Shown here: one piece after another, positions 25,179 to 34,982 of the stretch | How the letters are laid out: each line of letters opens with the position of its first letter | Numbering within the stretch: the first letter of the stretch is position 1 | NCBI GenBank assembly: GCA_963766995.1 | Contig: CAVYCE010000001.1 | Location: 1 to 64,000 of the forward strand | Direction of reading: 5' to 3' | From: Bog-473 sp963766995 | Lineage (GTDB): Bacteria > Actinomycetota > Acidimicrobiia > Acidimicrobiales > RAAP-2 | Length of the DNA: 64,000 bases | Position numbers and translations under genes: made by a program | The notes under the pieces: generated by a model | Databases searched by the model: none | What the model saw: the letters and a program-made list of their open reading frames with translations, nothing else | What the model was told of the DNA's origin: nothing

Positions 25179-26466
25179 TCAGGAGGTGGGAGTGAACTCG
25201 AGATGGAGTCGGCTCAGCCCGCGAAGGATGTAGGTGGGCACGTACTCGTAGTGCCGGTCGTCAGCCGGGCCGTGCTTCTCCTCGGAAATCCGGATGTTGC
25301 CCATTCGTTCCAACAATCGCTCGATGCTGATGCGAGTCTCCGCCCGAGCCAGCGGTCCACCGGGGCACGCGTGCGGTCCCCGGCCGAAGGCCAGGTGCTC
25401 CTTGGCATTGGCTCGATCCATCACGAATTCATTCGGATCCTCGAAACGACGGGGGTCACGTCCCGCCGCACCATTGAGGACCATCACGGTGGTGCCGGCC
25501 GGCACATCGACCCCACCCACGGTCGCCGCCGTACGGGCCAGGCGGAAATCACCCTTGACCGGGCTCTCGAAGCGCAGACACTCCTCGACAAACTCGGGCA
25601 GCCGCGAGTAATCCTCACGCAATCTGTCCTGGACATCGCTGCGCTCGCCAATGATCTGCAGGGCCGAACTGAGAAGACGGACTGTCGTTTCCTGACCGGC
25701 AGAGAAGAGGTTGGCGGCGATGCGCACGACATCGATGACCTCGGGCAAAGATCCATCCGGGAACGTGGCCGTGGCCAGGCCAGTGATCACGTCTTCTTGG
25801 GGATCCTTGCGGCGCGCCTCTACGTAGGCGGTGAAGCGCTCGTAGAGGAACTCGAGGGGTGAGTGCCCCATGGCCACCGCACCGGTGCTGCCCAACCCCT
25901 GCTCGCGCTTGTGACGGCCACTGCCCTGGAGTTCTTCACGGAAATACTCATGGTCTTCTTCGGGGACACCGAGTAAATCGGCAATGACATAGAGGGTGAA
26001 CGGACTGGCGAAGTCACGAATGAATTCGCACTCGCCGTTGGCCACGAATTCGTCGATCTGCCGGTCCGCATGCCTCCACATGAAGGCTTCGTTCTCGTGC
26101 AATCGCTTCGGCGTAATGAGACGCATGAGCAACCCACGGTGGTCCTTGTGCTTCGGTGGGTCCATGGTAGTGATCTGGTCACCAAAGGGAAGGTCGTCGC
26201 GGTACTGCTCGATTATGTCGCTGATGTCGTCGCCTACGAGCGGAACGGGGAATCCAGGAAAGGGGCCGGAGACCGAGTTGCAGGAGGAGAAGGTGGTCGT
26301 GTTTGCGTACACGGACACGGCTTCTTCGTAGCCGGTCACCATCACCACGCCGTGCCGATCCTCCTTCTGGACTGGGCATTGGCTGCGCAAGTGGTCGAAG
26401 TAGGGGTACGGGTCGCCGATCAGCTCGCTGCCCGCGGAAAAAGTCGATGTCGTCGAACTCCCCCAT
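25179..26466 (-). CDS. Cytochrome P450 with an N-terminal frameshift
   Basis: The conserved part covers about 425 residues. It has the oxygen-binding helix FSAGQETTVRL, ExxR in EECLRFE, and the heme thiolate loop FGRGPHACPGGPLAR. The long open frame to 26573 gives an untypical N terminus. The natural start MGEFDDIDFF begins at 26466 in another frame, and after five T (AAAAA at 26438-26442 on the plus strand) the reading must shift by one to reach SELIGDPYPYFDHLRSQCPV. Removing one T joins the two perfectly as DIDF-SAGSELIG. It may be a sequence error, a real mutation or slippage. The enzyme would hydroxylate a lipophilic substrate. Operator-like sites are upstream. Confidence 0.88.
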
Positions 26467-26510
26467 GTGGGGTCTCCTCCCGTACCACTTACCCGGTCTC
26501 GGTCCAGCGT

Positions 26511-26535
26511 GAGAACCGCGTTCTCACCGGTGAGA
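26511..26535. promoter_or_regulatory. Two overlapping palindromes upstream of the P450
   Basis: GAGAAC-CGC-GTTCTC (26511-26525) and TCTCACCGGTGAGA (26522-26535) are both perfect and share four bases. They sit 45-69 bp before the natural P450 start at 26466. Two overlapping dimer sites suggest competing or cooperative regulators. Confidence 0.6.
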
Positions 26536-26551
26536 GTACCACTGAAAATCT

Positions 26552-26567
26552 TCGACGACGACGTCAA
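26552..26567. promoter_or_regulatory. Regulon B motif, P450 promoter
   Basis: TCGACGACGACGTCAA matches TTGACGGCGACGTCAA at 14 of 16 positions. That consensus is found unchanged at 52813 and, on the other strand, at 62319. It lies between the DoxX stop and the P450 start. Confidence 0.5.
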
Positions 26568-26573
26568 AATCAA

Positions 26574-27113
26574 CTACTCAGCGGGCTTGGCGGGCCTCCA
26601 GCAAGTGAGCAGAAGCAGGGCACAACCGGCCGCTCCACCACCCAGCGAAATGGCGAATCCCGGCCATCCCCACAGCGTGGTCAGGAAATGGACATGATCG
26701 TCAATACTCCACCCACCTGGACCAATGGTGCCGATGACGACACCCAGACCCGTGAGAGTCATGACATATTCATAGCCTTCACCGGGCCGGAAGATGAAGA
26801 AGCCGTTCTTGCGGTGGTTGGTGATCCAGGCCACGAGCATGACCCCCACCACTCCGGCCCCTGCCAGAGGTGTCAGTAGCCCGAGCAGGAGCAATGCGCC
26901 CGACCCGATCTCGGTGATGGAAGCGAACCAGGCATGCACGATGCCGGGACGCATGCCCAGCCCCTCAAACCAGCGCCCGGTGCCAGCTATTTTGCCACCG
27001 CCGAAAATGTGATTGATCCCGTGGGCCAAGAAGACGCCGCCCAGCACGAACCGAGCGATGAGCAATGCCAGGTCGAGTGACTGGTTACTGAGGGTGCCAA
27101 AGAGTAGGTGCAT
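26574..27113 (-). CDS. DoxX-family membrane protein
   Basis: 179 residues with four hydrophobic helices. FVLGGVFLAHGINHIFGGGKIAGTGRWFEGLGM is the typical DoxX opening (short pieces: FVLGGVFLAHG and RWFEGLGM). DoxX proteins are quinone-linked or part of membrane redox complexes, but most have no assigned reaction. It is upstream of the P450 on the same strand, with regulatory sites between, so separate transcription is likely. ATG 27113. Confidence 0.85.
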   Translation of the reverse strand: MHLLFGTLSNQSLDLALLIARFVLGGVFLAHGINHIFGGGKIAGTGRWFEGLGMRPGIVHAWFASITEIGSGALLLLGLLTPLAGAGVVGVMLVAWITNHRKNGFFIFRPGEGYEYVMTLTGLGVVIGTIGPGGWSIDDHVHFLTTLWGWPGFAISLGGGAAGCALLLLTCWRPAKPAE

Positions 27114-27243
27114 TGGATCTCCCGATAATTCGACCGCCGCATGGGGCCGGCCCCTCGGCCGGTGCGCTCATCATGGACCATTTACAGCGGCCGGCACAGG
27201 ATCTCCCGTCACTCACGCCACGGGCAGTCCCCCAATTGCTCCT

Positions 27244-28587
27244 TTACCGGGTCAACGCGGTCTGGAGCATGGCGAGACTCACCGTGTTCGCCATCACTTC
27301 ATAGCCAAGGAGGTTGGGATGAAGGTGATCCGTACTCGAATAGAGAGGATTGAGGATCGTCGGTTCATGCGGATCTCGCAGCGCAGCATCGAAATCGATG
27401 ACTCCATCAGCGAGCTTTTGGCTGCGGATCCAGGCGTTGACTTGTTCTCGGTAGATCTCGCTCATCGGAGCGCTGGTTGGACCATCAATGATGGAGTTTG
27501 AGGCGGGCAGCAACGTGCCCAGCCAGATCTTCACGCCCTCGGCATGAGCCATGGCGATAATTGTCTTGTATCCAGCGATGAGCTCGCTCGATGTGGTGAC
27601 GGCTGGCGGGATGCCGAGGTCGTTAATCCCTTCTTGGACGATGACTCCCTTGACGCCCGGCACATTGAGGGCGTCCTCTTGGAACCTTTGCACTCCACTC
27701 AGACCCAGCAGCAAGGGCTCGCCGTCGGTGACCAGACGATTGGAGCTGATGCCCGCGTTCACGACTGAGATGGGCAGTTCGGCGGCGTCGATACGACGCT
27801 GTAAATCGTCGGGATACCGGCCGTTCTTGTCGGCCACCGCCAAATTGGCAGGAAGACTCACCGGAGTGGTCGAGACAAACCCGTCAGTAATGGAATCGCC
27901 AAAGGCCACGATTGCGGCAGTGGTGATTGGAGCCTCTACGTCGATGCCATCGACGTAGAGCCAAGCTTCGGTTCGTAGAAGAAAGGAGCCGTTGCTGGCC
28001 GTTGTGGTCAGGTCACCCGTCTCAGGCGGTGAGTAGTACGACGTTGCATTCGCATTCCAGTGCTTGGTCGGAAAACTCTGGATGCCTGGAATGAAGATAC
28101 TCACCACCAACGGCATGAATGCGGTGAACTTGAAGGCGACTGGATCGCTGACGATGTCGTGACCCACTGGGACGCTGACTTCATGCCTACCTCCGAACGT
28201 CACGGGAGTGATGTTGGAGACCGACGTTGGACCCTCAATTCCAATGGTCACGTCTGCGAACTGGGCTGATGCGTAACCAAAACGGTTTGATAGATGGATG
28301 CGCAACTGCGAGCCGCCGAGGTGCGGCGTGACGATCATGCGTAGCGTCTGATTGGCGAGGACTTCGGGGACGGGAAACCCCGCGCCGTCGACTGGAGTGA
28401 AGGAGTCGGTGGGACTGGCGGTCCAACTACCCACCCAATGGTCTGCCGACGTCGTGGCTGATGCCATGCCCGACGGGGTCAACAGCAGCAATCCGGCGAC
28501 TAGGACGAGTGCCCGCATGGCGGCGGTGAACTGTCGTTTCCATGGTGGGCCACACCCCGCGGCCCTTCGTCGTCCGGCGCGAGCCAT
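27244..28587 (-). CDS. Exported SGNH/GDSL hydrolase
   Basis: About 447 residues from ATG 28587; ATG 28518 is an alternative start at MRALVLVAGLL. A signal peptide (LVLVAGLLLL...MASA) is followed by a beta-rich N-terminal domain of about 150 residues. The SGNH blocks are GDSITDG with nucleophile Ser, GISSNR, EGINDLG with Asn, and DHLHPN with Asp-x-x-His. It is a secreted esterase, lipase or rhamnogalacturonan-acetylesterase type. It would act on extracellular esters before uptake. It diverges from the solute-binding lipoprotein gene. Confidence 0.9.
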   Translation of the reverse strand: MARAGRRRAAGCGPPWKRQFTAAMRALVLVAGLLLLTPSGMASATTSADHWVGSWTASPTDSFTPVDGAGFPVPEVLANQTLRMIVTPHLGGSQLRIHLSNRFGYASAQFADVTIGIEGPTSVSNITPVTFGGRHEVSVPVGHDIVSDPVAFKFTAFMPLVVSIFIPGIQSFPTKHWNANATSYYSPPETGDLTTTASNGSFLLRTEAWLYVDGIDVEAPITTAAIVAFGDSITDGFVSTTPVSLPANLAVADKNGRYPDDLQRRIDAAELPISVVNAGISSNRLVTDGEPLLLGLSGVQRFQEDALNVPGVKGVIVQEGINDLGIPPAVTTSSELIAGYKTIIAMAHAEGVKIWLGTLLPASNSIIDGPTSAPMSEIYREQVNAWIRSQKLADGVIDFDAALRDPHEPTILNPLYSSTDHLHPNLLGYEVMANTVSLAMLQTALTR

Positions 28588-28794
28588 GATGCTCACCAGC
28601 CGACTGGAGTCGATCACGAGGAATTCCCACCTTGCTCGGGCGTTGCCGGGTGCTCTATGAACCAGAGGTTCACCGACTTCGGACACCGAAGGAATCATTG
28701 GAGAGGAACGTTTCCCTCCCGAGAGAGGTATATTTCCAGAGGGCAAGCGTATTTGCAACAGGGGGCCGAATTGCCGAGTGGACACATAGAACGA

Positions 28795-30246
28795 ATGGGG
28801 AGGACGAACCACGCCCCGGCGCGCCGTGGTCTCTTTCAACAACGGCATTGGCGCGTCACCTTGGCCCTCGTGGGCGTGACGCTGGCACTGGCGGCATGCG
28901 GCAGCCGCGAATCAGGCAACGCCATCGCTCTCGCTGCCCGGCACCCCATTGTCTATCGCAATGGACCGTCAGGGAACTCACAAACAGGCGCCGCGACGTC
29001 GACCGGCACCCAAGTGGGCTCGACCGGTAACAACACGACGGCCACGACCCAGCCCAACGCCTCCTCGACCGGTACGACCAGCCCGAGCGCGCCTGGCGGA
29101 GCCTCCGGTGCATCGAACGTTGTTTCAGGTGGCACCCCGCGCGCTGCCAACCTGTCCACCATCAATCTGGGCAACGTCGGCACGTACAGCGGCGTCATCG
29201 GGGCTGTGTTTTCCGGTGCGGAACAAACGATGGGTGTCTGGCAGGAGTACGTCAACGCGCATGGCGGTCTCAACGGTCATCCGGTGCATATCTATTTCGA
29301 AGACGACGGCGGCGACCCCTCGACTAGCGAGTCTGATGTCGAACAAGAAGTCGCCCAGGATCACGTCATTGCCTTCGTCGGGCAGCTCGTGCCGTTGACG
29401 GCCAGCGCCAGCATCTCCTACCTGCAACAGGAGAACATTCCCGTGATCGGTGGCGATGCCAGCAGCGCCATCTGGTGGCAGAGCCCGGTCATGTTCCCCC
29501 AGGGTGGAAGTGACCTGGGAGACAGCCAGGCGGTCTTCACCATCAAAGCGGCAGCGGCAAAGGGCTTCACGAAAATGGGCGTGATGTATTGCGTAGAGGA
29601 CCCGACCTGTTCAAACGGCATTCAAACGTTGATCGCACCCGGCGGCGGGGCGGCAGCCGGCGTGACGAACGTCTATTCCTCGTCTTTCAGCATCACGCAA
29701 CCCGACTTCACCGCCAACTGCATCGACGCCCACAAGGCCGGAGCGACCTTCATCTACTTCGCCGGGGACGGTGACAGCCTCGTACGCATGGCCAACGACT
29801 GTGCCCAGCAGGGGTACAAACCGATCTACGTCGGCGACAGTATCGCCATCACCGCCAATCTGGCTTCAGATTCGAATCTCAACGGTTTGCTGGCCGGACA
29901 GACGGACTTCCCATGGATCGACAGCTATACGCCGGCCCAGGCGGCGTACCAGCAGGCGGTAAAGCAATACGACCCGAGTTTGGCCAACTCGGCCACGACC
30001 GCCGCCGAATGGACCGCTGGCATGTTGGCGGTGGCGGCGTCTGTCGATCTCACGGCGACACCCACTACCGCCGAGTTCTTTCAGGGGCTTTGGAGCATCA
30101 AGAACAACAACCTGGGTGGACTTGCCCCTCCGCTGACGTTCAACGCCAACGGGGATGCGACGCCCTCCGCTTGCTTCTTCCTCATGGCGCTGCAGAACGG
30201 ACAGTTTGTGGACCTCCAAAAAGGGGCCTCACAATGCGTGTCGTGA
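28795..30246 (+). CDS. ABC-type branched-chain amino-acid-like solute-binding lipoprotein
   Basis: About 483 residues from ATG 28795; the longer frame to 28657 has no signal in its first part. The lipobox is LALAACGS, followed by a long Thr/Ser/Gly-rich linker (residues about 55-115), typical for actinobacterial cell-wall spacing. The rest is a Peripla_BP_6 domain: VGTYSGVIGAVFSGAEQTM, LVPLTASASISYLQQENIPVIGG and FTANCIDAHKAGATFIYFAG (short pieces of the family). Binding proteins of this type feed Liv-like importers such as the one at 46902-50463, which lacks its own. The ligand is unknown. Confidence 0.88.
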   Translation: MGRTNHAPARRGLFQQRHWRVTLALVGVTLALAACGSRESGNAIALAARHPIVYRNGPSGNSQTGAATSTGTQVGSTGNNTTATTQPNASSTGTTSPSAPGGASGASNVVSGGTPRAANLSTINLGNVGTYSGVIGAVFSGAEQTMGVWQEYVNAHGGLNGHPVHIYFEDDGGDPSTSESDVEQEVAQDHVIAFVGQLVPLTASASISYLQQENIPVIGGDASSAIWWQSPVMFPQGGSDLGDSQAVFTIKAAAAKGFTKMGVMYCVEDPTCSNGIQTLIAPGGGAAAGVTNVYSSSFSITQPDFTANCIDAHKAGATFIYFAGDGDSLVRMANDCAQQGYKPIYVGDSIAITANLASDSNLNGLLAGQTDFPWIDSYTPAQAAYQQAVKQYDPSLANSATTAAEWTAGMLAVAASVDLTATPTTAEFFQGLWSIKNNNLGGLAPPLTFNANGDATPSACFFLMALQNGQFVDLQKGASQCVS

Positions 30247-30343
30247 CGCCAAGAGCGTGGCCCACTCATCAGCACCCTAAGTAAGGCCTAAGTCACCCTC
30301 GATCGGTCGGCGCTGATTGCCCCTTTGTGGGCCCCAGGGTATG

Positions 30344-30362
30344 GTGTACCAAATCTTCGTTC
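30344..30362. promoter_or_regulatory. Regulon C motif upstream of an amidohydrolase
   Basis: GTGTACCAAATCTTCGTTC, 17 of 19 positions shared with the site at 34843. It ends 39 bp before the ATG at 30402. Confidence 0.6.
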
Positions 30363-30401
30363 CACAGGTCGACAGCGTCGGCTCAACGGCAGGAGGGCGC
30401 C

Positions 30402-31688
30402 ATGCAAATGGACGACATGATCCTCGTTTCGGTCGACGACCACATCGTCGAGCCCCCGGATATGTTCGCCGGACACATTCCCGAGCGGTACAAGGACGAC
30501 GTCCCCAAGGTCATCACTAAGCCTGATGGGACGGACGCCTGGGTCTTCGAAGGCCAAGAAGCCACCAACGTGGGACTCAATGCCGTCGCCGGGCGGCCCC
30601 CGGACGAGTACGGGGCCGAACCAACTCGCTTCAGTGAGATGCGGCCGGGTTGCTTCGATATTCACGAGCGCGTCCGCGACATGAACGCCAATGGGGTACT
30701 GGCGTCGCTCAACTTCCCCTCGTACCCCCAGTTCTGTGGCCAGTACTTCGCCCGGGCGGCAGACAAGGACCTCGGCCTAGCCGTCCTTCGCGCCTACAAC
30801 GACTGGCACGTGGATGAATGGTGCGGGACCTATCCCGGACGCATGATCCCCCTGGCGCTTCCGCCGATCTGGGACGTAGATCGGATGGCTGAGGAAGTTC
30901 ACCGGATGGCCAAGAAGGGCTGCCATGCGGTGACATTCTCGGAGAACCCCGACAAGCTCGGCTACCCGTCCATCCACAACGACCATTGGGACCCGTTCTG
31001 GAAAGCGTGCAGCGAGGAGAACACGGTTGTCTGCCTACACATCGGCTCGTCGTCCCAGGTGGTCATCACCTCCATTGACGCGCCAGTCGACACCCTCATC
31101 ACCCTGCAGCCGATCAACATCGTGCAAGCTGCGGCAGACCTGGTGTGGTCACCGTTGCTGCGCAAGTTCCCCGATCTGACGATCGCTCTGAGCGAAGGTG
31201 GGATCGGGTGGATCCCCTACTTCCTCGAGCGCGTGGACCGGGTCTACAAGCAACACCGAGCCTGGACGCACCAGGACTTCGGCGACAAGCTGCCGAGCGA
31301 GGTTTTCAAGGAACGGATCATCACCTGCTTCATCGATGATCCGTTCGGGATCGAGAGTCGACACAAGCTCAACTTGGACATGATGACCTGGGAGTGTGAC
31401 TATCCACATTCCGACTCGTCGTGGCCCCTCTCCCCTGAGTTGCTCGCCGAGTCGTTTGCCGGCGTTCCCGACAGTGATGTGGCAAAGATGACGCACCAGA
31501 ACGCCCTTCGGCTTTTCTCCTTCGACGCCTTCTCGCACATACCGGCCGCACAGGCCACTGTCGGTGCGTTGCGGGCTCAAGCGACTGACGTCGACCTTGG
31601 ATACCGTTCATCCGCCCGCCTCAAGAAGGTGGGCACCACGCCGGTCAGCGTGCTCAATCTGGTGGAGAGCCTCCCCTCGGCCAGCTGA
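30402..31688 (+). CDS. Amidohydrolase family 2
   Basis: 428 residues. VSVDDHIVEPPDMF carries the first metal ligands, and LHIGSSSQVVITSIDAP, ALSEGGIGWIPYFLERVDR and WECDYPHSDSSWP carry the later barrel ligands, including the Asp in CDYPH. It begins with ATG 30402 and AGGAGGG 9 bp upstream. It is a close paralogue of the enzyme at 58202: both begin with DMILVS(V/I)DDH. It would act on a ring carboxylate or cyclic ketone. It is convergent with the next SDR (15 bp). Confidence 0.9.
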   Translation: MQMDDMILVSVDDHIVEPPDMFAGHIPERYKDDVPKVITKPDGTDAWVFEGQEATNVGLNAVAGRPPDEYGAEPTRFSEMRPGCFDIHERVRDMNANGVLASLNFPSYPQFCGQYFARAADKDLGLAVLRAYNDWHVDEWCGTYPGRMIPLALPPIWDVDRMAEEVHRMAKKGCHAVTFSENPDKLGYPSIHNDHWDPFWKACSEENTVVCLHIGSSSQVVITSIDAPVDTLITLQPINIVQAAADLVWSPLLRKFPDLTIALSEGGIGWIPYFLERVDRVYKQHRAWTHQDFGDKLPSEVFKERIITCFIDDPFGIESRHKLNLDMMTWECDYPHSDSSWPLSPELLAESFAGVPDSDVAKMTHQNALRLFSFDAFSHIPAAQATVGALRAQATDVDLGYRSSARLKKVGTTPVSVLNLVESLPSAS

Positions 31689-31703
31689 AACGTTCACTCC
31701 GAT

Positions 31704-32636
31704 CTACAGCGGGATCCCAAGCTGAGAGCAGATCTTCGTCACTTCGTCGAAAATCGAATCGGGGACAATGAACGGTTGGGTGGCCGAGACCTCGGCCAGA
31801 TGGGCCTCGATTCCTTCTGCCGTGGGTGGCGTGCCCGGGCTCGCGCCCCAACCTTCTCCGAGACCGACAAAGACTCGGGCGAAGCGCCCCGCACAGGCCG
31901 AGTAGTTCTGATGCGTGAGAGTGCAGGCCCGGCTGGCCAGGTACACGACCATGGGCACCACGAGCTCAGGCTCAATGGCTCGAAGGAACGGGATGGCGTC
32001 ACCCAGTTCGTCTCGATCACCAACAGTCTCAGTGACCATCCGGGAATAGCCGAACGGCAGAACGGTGTTGGCCACGATGCCGAAGGGAGCGCCGTCAATG
32101 GCGATGACGTTGGCCAGACCGACGATGCCCGCCTTGGCCGCCGCATAGTGGGCCGAGTTTGGTTGTCCGAACAGCCCGGCCGATGAGGCAATGAAGACGA
32201 ACCGACCGCCACCTTGGGCCTTCATCACCCGGTAGGCCGGCTGACTCAGGTAGAAGCTGCCATTCAGGTGGACGTTGATCATCCGCCGCCAATTGTCTGC
32301 CGGCAGCTCGTCAAAGGGAAGGGTGTCGAAGATCCCGGCATTACTCACCACTGCGTCGAGCCGACCGAATTCGCCCACCGCTTGATCGACAATGGCCGCT
32401 CCGCCCTCGGCGCTGTCTACGGAGTCGTAGGAAGCGATCGCGACACCTCCCAAGTCGGAGACCTCCTGAACCACGCCGTCGGCCACGCTCGAATCGGACC
32501 CCTCGCCCAGCATGGAGACGCCGATATCATTCACGACGACAGAGGCGCCTCGTTGCGCCAGGTCCAAGGCATAGAGGCGGCCGAGCCCGCGACCGGCACC
32601 GGTCACGACCACGACCTGGCCTTCGAAGTCGATCAT
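31704..32636 (-). CDS. SDR-family oxidoreductase, HSD17B4-like
   Basis: 310 residues from ATG 32636. TGAGRGLG, NAGIF, Ser in IASSAGLFG, and YAAAK are present. The insertion VNDIGVSMLGEGSDSSVAD is the same style as the SDR at 18206, pointing to 3-hydroxyacyl-CoA dehydrogenase-type substrates. Last gene of the long minus run that starts at 41137; 22 bp after the preceding SDR. Confidence 0.9.
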   Translation of the reverse strand: MIDFEGQVVVVTGAGRGLGRLYALDLAQRGASVVVNDIGVSMLGEGSDSSVADGVVQEVSDLGGVAIASYDSVDSAEGGAAIVDQAVGEFGRLDAVVSNAGIFDTLPFDELPADNWRRMINVHLNGSFYLSQPAYRVMKAQGGGRFVFIASSAGLFGQPNSAHYAAAKAGIVGLANVIAIDGAPFGIVANTVLPFGYSRMVTETVGDRDELGDAIPFLRAIEPELVVPMVVYLASRACTLTHQNYSACAGRFARVFVGLGEGWGASPGTPPTAEGIEAHLAEVSATQPFIVPDSIFDEVTKICSQLGIPL

Positions 32637-32658
32637 GCCAGTCCCCGAGAAAAGAGAA

Positions 32659-33525
32659 TCAAGAGGGAAGGCCTCCGGCCCACTTAAGCAGCGCTCCCGC
32701 GTCGACCCTGATCTGCTGGCCGGTGATGTAGCGCGCCTCATCGGATGCCAAAAACACGACCAGGTTTGCGATGTCTTCGGGCTCCACATACGGGATGGGC
32801 ATGGCATGGAAGAAGGAGAACGTCAGCTCCGCGTCCTCGCGAGTGGGCTCTTCCAGGTCGGGCCGGAACACCTTGTACATTTCCCGATTGTGCAGAAGAT
32901 GCGTGTTGCAGTTGGTCGGATGCACGCAATTCACCCGAATGGATTTGTGAGCCAGGTGTAGCGCCATCTGCTCGGTGTACTGCTGTAACACCTGCTTCGA
33001 CCACTGATAGCCGGCACCGCCAGGACCGAAGGCGGGGTGAGAGGTGGCTCCGGTGATCATCCCGGCGGTCGAACCGGTCAGGATGATGGAACCGAGCTCC
33101 CCGAGATGGCCATGCGAGACAGCCACCGTGTGCATCACACCGAGCAGGTCGACATCAGTGGCGTCGACGAAGTCCTGGGCGTCCGCCGGAGCCGGTGTCA
33201 TCGGCATGATGCCGGCGTTGGCCACAACGATGTCGAGACGTCCGAAATCGGTCAGTCCGGCATCGAGTGCCTCCCGGAGCTCGGAGCGTTCGCGCACATC
33301 CGCCTGCCGGGCGACGATACGACGACCGCGCTCCTTGACGAGTCGCTCGGTCTCGTTCAGATCTTCAGTCGAAGCGAGCGGATAGCGGTTGGAGGCGATG
33401 TCGTGGCAGATATCGACCGCGATGATGTCGGCACCCTCCTCGGCCATGCGCACCGCATGAGCTCGCCCCTGCCCTCGACCCGCGCCCGTGATGAATGCAA
33501 CCTTGCCTTCAAGTCGACCTGCCAT
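32659..33525 (-). CDS. Mycofactocin-type SDR dehydrogenase
   Basis: 288 residues. The opening GRLEGKVAFITGAGRGQGR and the Cys of VDICHDIASN are the signature of the SDR subfamily that carries nicotinamide as a tightly bound cofactor and passes electrons to mycofactocin. YQWSK is the catalytic pair. The usual substrates are alcohols such as carveol or other terpene or steroid alcohols in mycobacteria. No mycofactocin synthesis gene is in this window. It follows the P450 at 47 bp, fitting hydroxylation followed by oxidation of the new alcohol. Confidence 0.9.
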   Translation of the reverse strand: MAGRLEGKVAFITGAGRGQGRAHAVRMAEEGADIIAVDICHDIASNRYPLASTEDLNETERLVKERGRRIVARQADVRERSELREALDAGLTDFGRLDIVVANAGIMPMTPAPADAQDFVDATDVDLLGVMHTVAVSHGHLGELGSIILTGSTAGMITGATSHPAFGPGGAGYQWSKQVLQQYTEQMALHLAHKSIRVNCVHPTNCNTHLLHNREMYKVFRPDLEEPTREDAELTFSFFHAMPIPYVEPEDIANLVVFLASDEARYITGQQIRVDAGALLKWAGGLPS

Positions 33526-33572
33526 CGGTCTTCCTTTCTTCCGTATGTCGGTGTTACTCGAACTCAGCTTCG

Positions 33573-34826
33573 TCAGCCGAAGAGAACTGGGATCGATGTT
33601 GGTGATCGAAACACTTGACCACGAATGTGCGGATCATCGCCTTCAGGATCGAGGCGTAAGTTCGGCAAGCGGTCGAGTATCTGATTGAGGGCCACACGCA
33701 TCTCCATTCGGGCCAAGTGCAACCCGAGGCAGGCGTGCGGTCCATGGCCGAACGAGATATGAGGTTTCGGGCCTTCACGGAAAATGTCGAACCGATCGGG
33801 TTCGGGGAACCTGCTCTCGTCCCGATTGGCCGATGCCAGCATGAGCATGACGGTCGAACCGGATGGCACGGGGACTCCACTGACTTCGGTGTCCTCGGTG
33901 GCGATGCGCGTGATCGTGAGCAGCGGTAACTCATATCGCAGCGATTCCTCAATCGCCTGTGGGATCAAACTGCGGTCGTTCCGAACAGCGTCGAGCTGCT
34001 CGGGATTGTTCAAAAGCGTGAGCAGCATGTTCCCAGTTGAGCGATACGTCGTCTCCACCCCGGCCGGGAGGAGAAGCCTGACGAAAGAGAAGATCTCCTC
34101 GTCACTCAGATGCTCTCCATCCAATTCGGCCTGAGCCAGGTCGCTGATGAGATCTTCCTGGGGGTGGCGGCGACGCTCCTCAAGGATGGATGCCACGTAC
34201 TCCTTCACTTCTTGGGAGGCGGCAATTGCGGTCTCCTGCTGGCTGAGGAAACTCAAGATGGCGATCGACCATTTCTGGAACTGCCTGAAGTCTTCGCGTG
34301 GTAGCCCAAGCAGCCGAGCGATGATCTGTGTCGGGTAGGGAAAGGTGAACTCGGTGACGAGTTCGGCGTGCCCGCGCTCGACAAACCGGTCGATCAGACC
34401 ATTCCCCACCTCCTCCACCAGCTCCGCCTCCCAGCGAGCCATCGATTTCTTCCCAAAGGCCTGGGACACAAGGGCGCGGTAACGACGGTGCCGATCGCCA
34501 TCCATGCCAAGCATGATGTGCTCCCCCATCACCGGACCCATGATCAGGTCAATGATGTGCCCGGAAGAGAACGTGTCTCCGTCTCGTAATACCGTCGCCA
34601 CGTCGTCGTAGCGGTAGAGGAAGAACACGGAGGCCGCATCCTCGTGGGGCATGAGGGAGGAGTCGAGACACTGCACAGGGGTATCCCGACGAGCTTGCGC
34701 CAACTCGGGGTACGGGTCACGTGTGTCGCCGGCCACAGCATCGTCAAAGAGGCCAAACTCCTCTTCAGCGTCATCGGCATCAGCGTCGATAGCTACACCG
34801 GTCTCGACTTCTTCCGACGCTGTCAC
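33573..34826 (-). CDS. Cytochrome P450
   Basis: 417 residues, soluble actinobacterial type. LLPAGVETTYRST is the oxygen-binding helix, EESLRYE holds ExxR, and FGHGPHACLGLHLAR holds the heme Cys. An acidic N-terminal extension (DADADDAEEEFG) precedes the first conserved segment. No ferredoxin or reductase gene is adjacent, so electrons come from elsewhere. GTG at 34826 with operator C 17 bp upstream. The neighbours (AveC-like protein, mycofactocin-type SDR) suggest hydroxylation of a cyclic lipid. Confidence 0.93.
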   Translation of the reverse strand: MTASEEVETGVAIDADADDAEEEFGLFDDAVAGDTRDPYPELAQARRDTPVQCLDSSLMPHEDAASVFFLYRYDDVATVLRDGDTFSSGHIIDLIMGPVMGEHIMLGMDGDRHRRYRALVSQAFGKKSMARWEAELVEEVGNGLIDRFVERGHAELVTEFTFPYPTQIIARLLGLPREDFRQFQKWSIAILSFLSQQETAIAASQEVKEYVASILEERRRHPQEDLISDLAQAELDGEHLSDEEIFSFVRLLLPAGVETTYRSTGNMLLTLLNNPEQLDAVRNDRSLIPQAIEESLRYELPLLTITRIATEDTEVSGVPVPSGSTVMLMLASANRDESRFPEPDRFDIFREGPKPHISFGHGPHACLGLHLARMEMRVALNQILDRLPNLRLDPEGDDPHIRGQVFRSPTSIPVLFG

Positions 34827-34842
34827 GATGCCCCTTCCGCTT

Positions 34843-34863
34843 GTGAACCAAATATTCGTTCAC
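34843..34863. promoter_or_regulatory. Regulon C motif upstream of the P450
   Basis: GTGAAC-N9-GTTCAC, with inner AA...TT matches, is a near-perfect palindrome. The 19-bp core GTGAACCAAATATTCGTTC recurs with 17 matches at 30344 and 13 matches at 37271. It lies 16 bp before the P450 start. Confidence 0.65.
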
Positions 34864-34982
34864 CTGGGACCGTAGCGGCGCAATTAGCTCGGTGTCAATC
34901 GGACATGACACCGATCCTGGAGCGAAGTATGACCTGAAATATGCCGCATCACTGTCGATCAGCGACACGTTTTGAGCCTGCA

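Noticed and set aside
26467..26573. The N terminus of the P450 frame that starts at 26573
   Set aside because: It contains two palindromes and the regulon B site and does not resemble a P450 N terminus.
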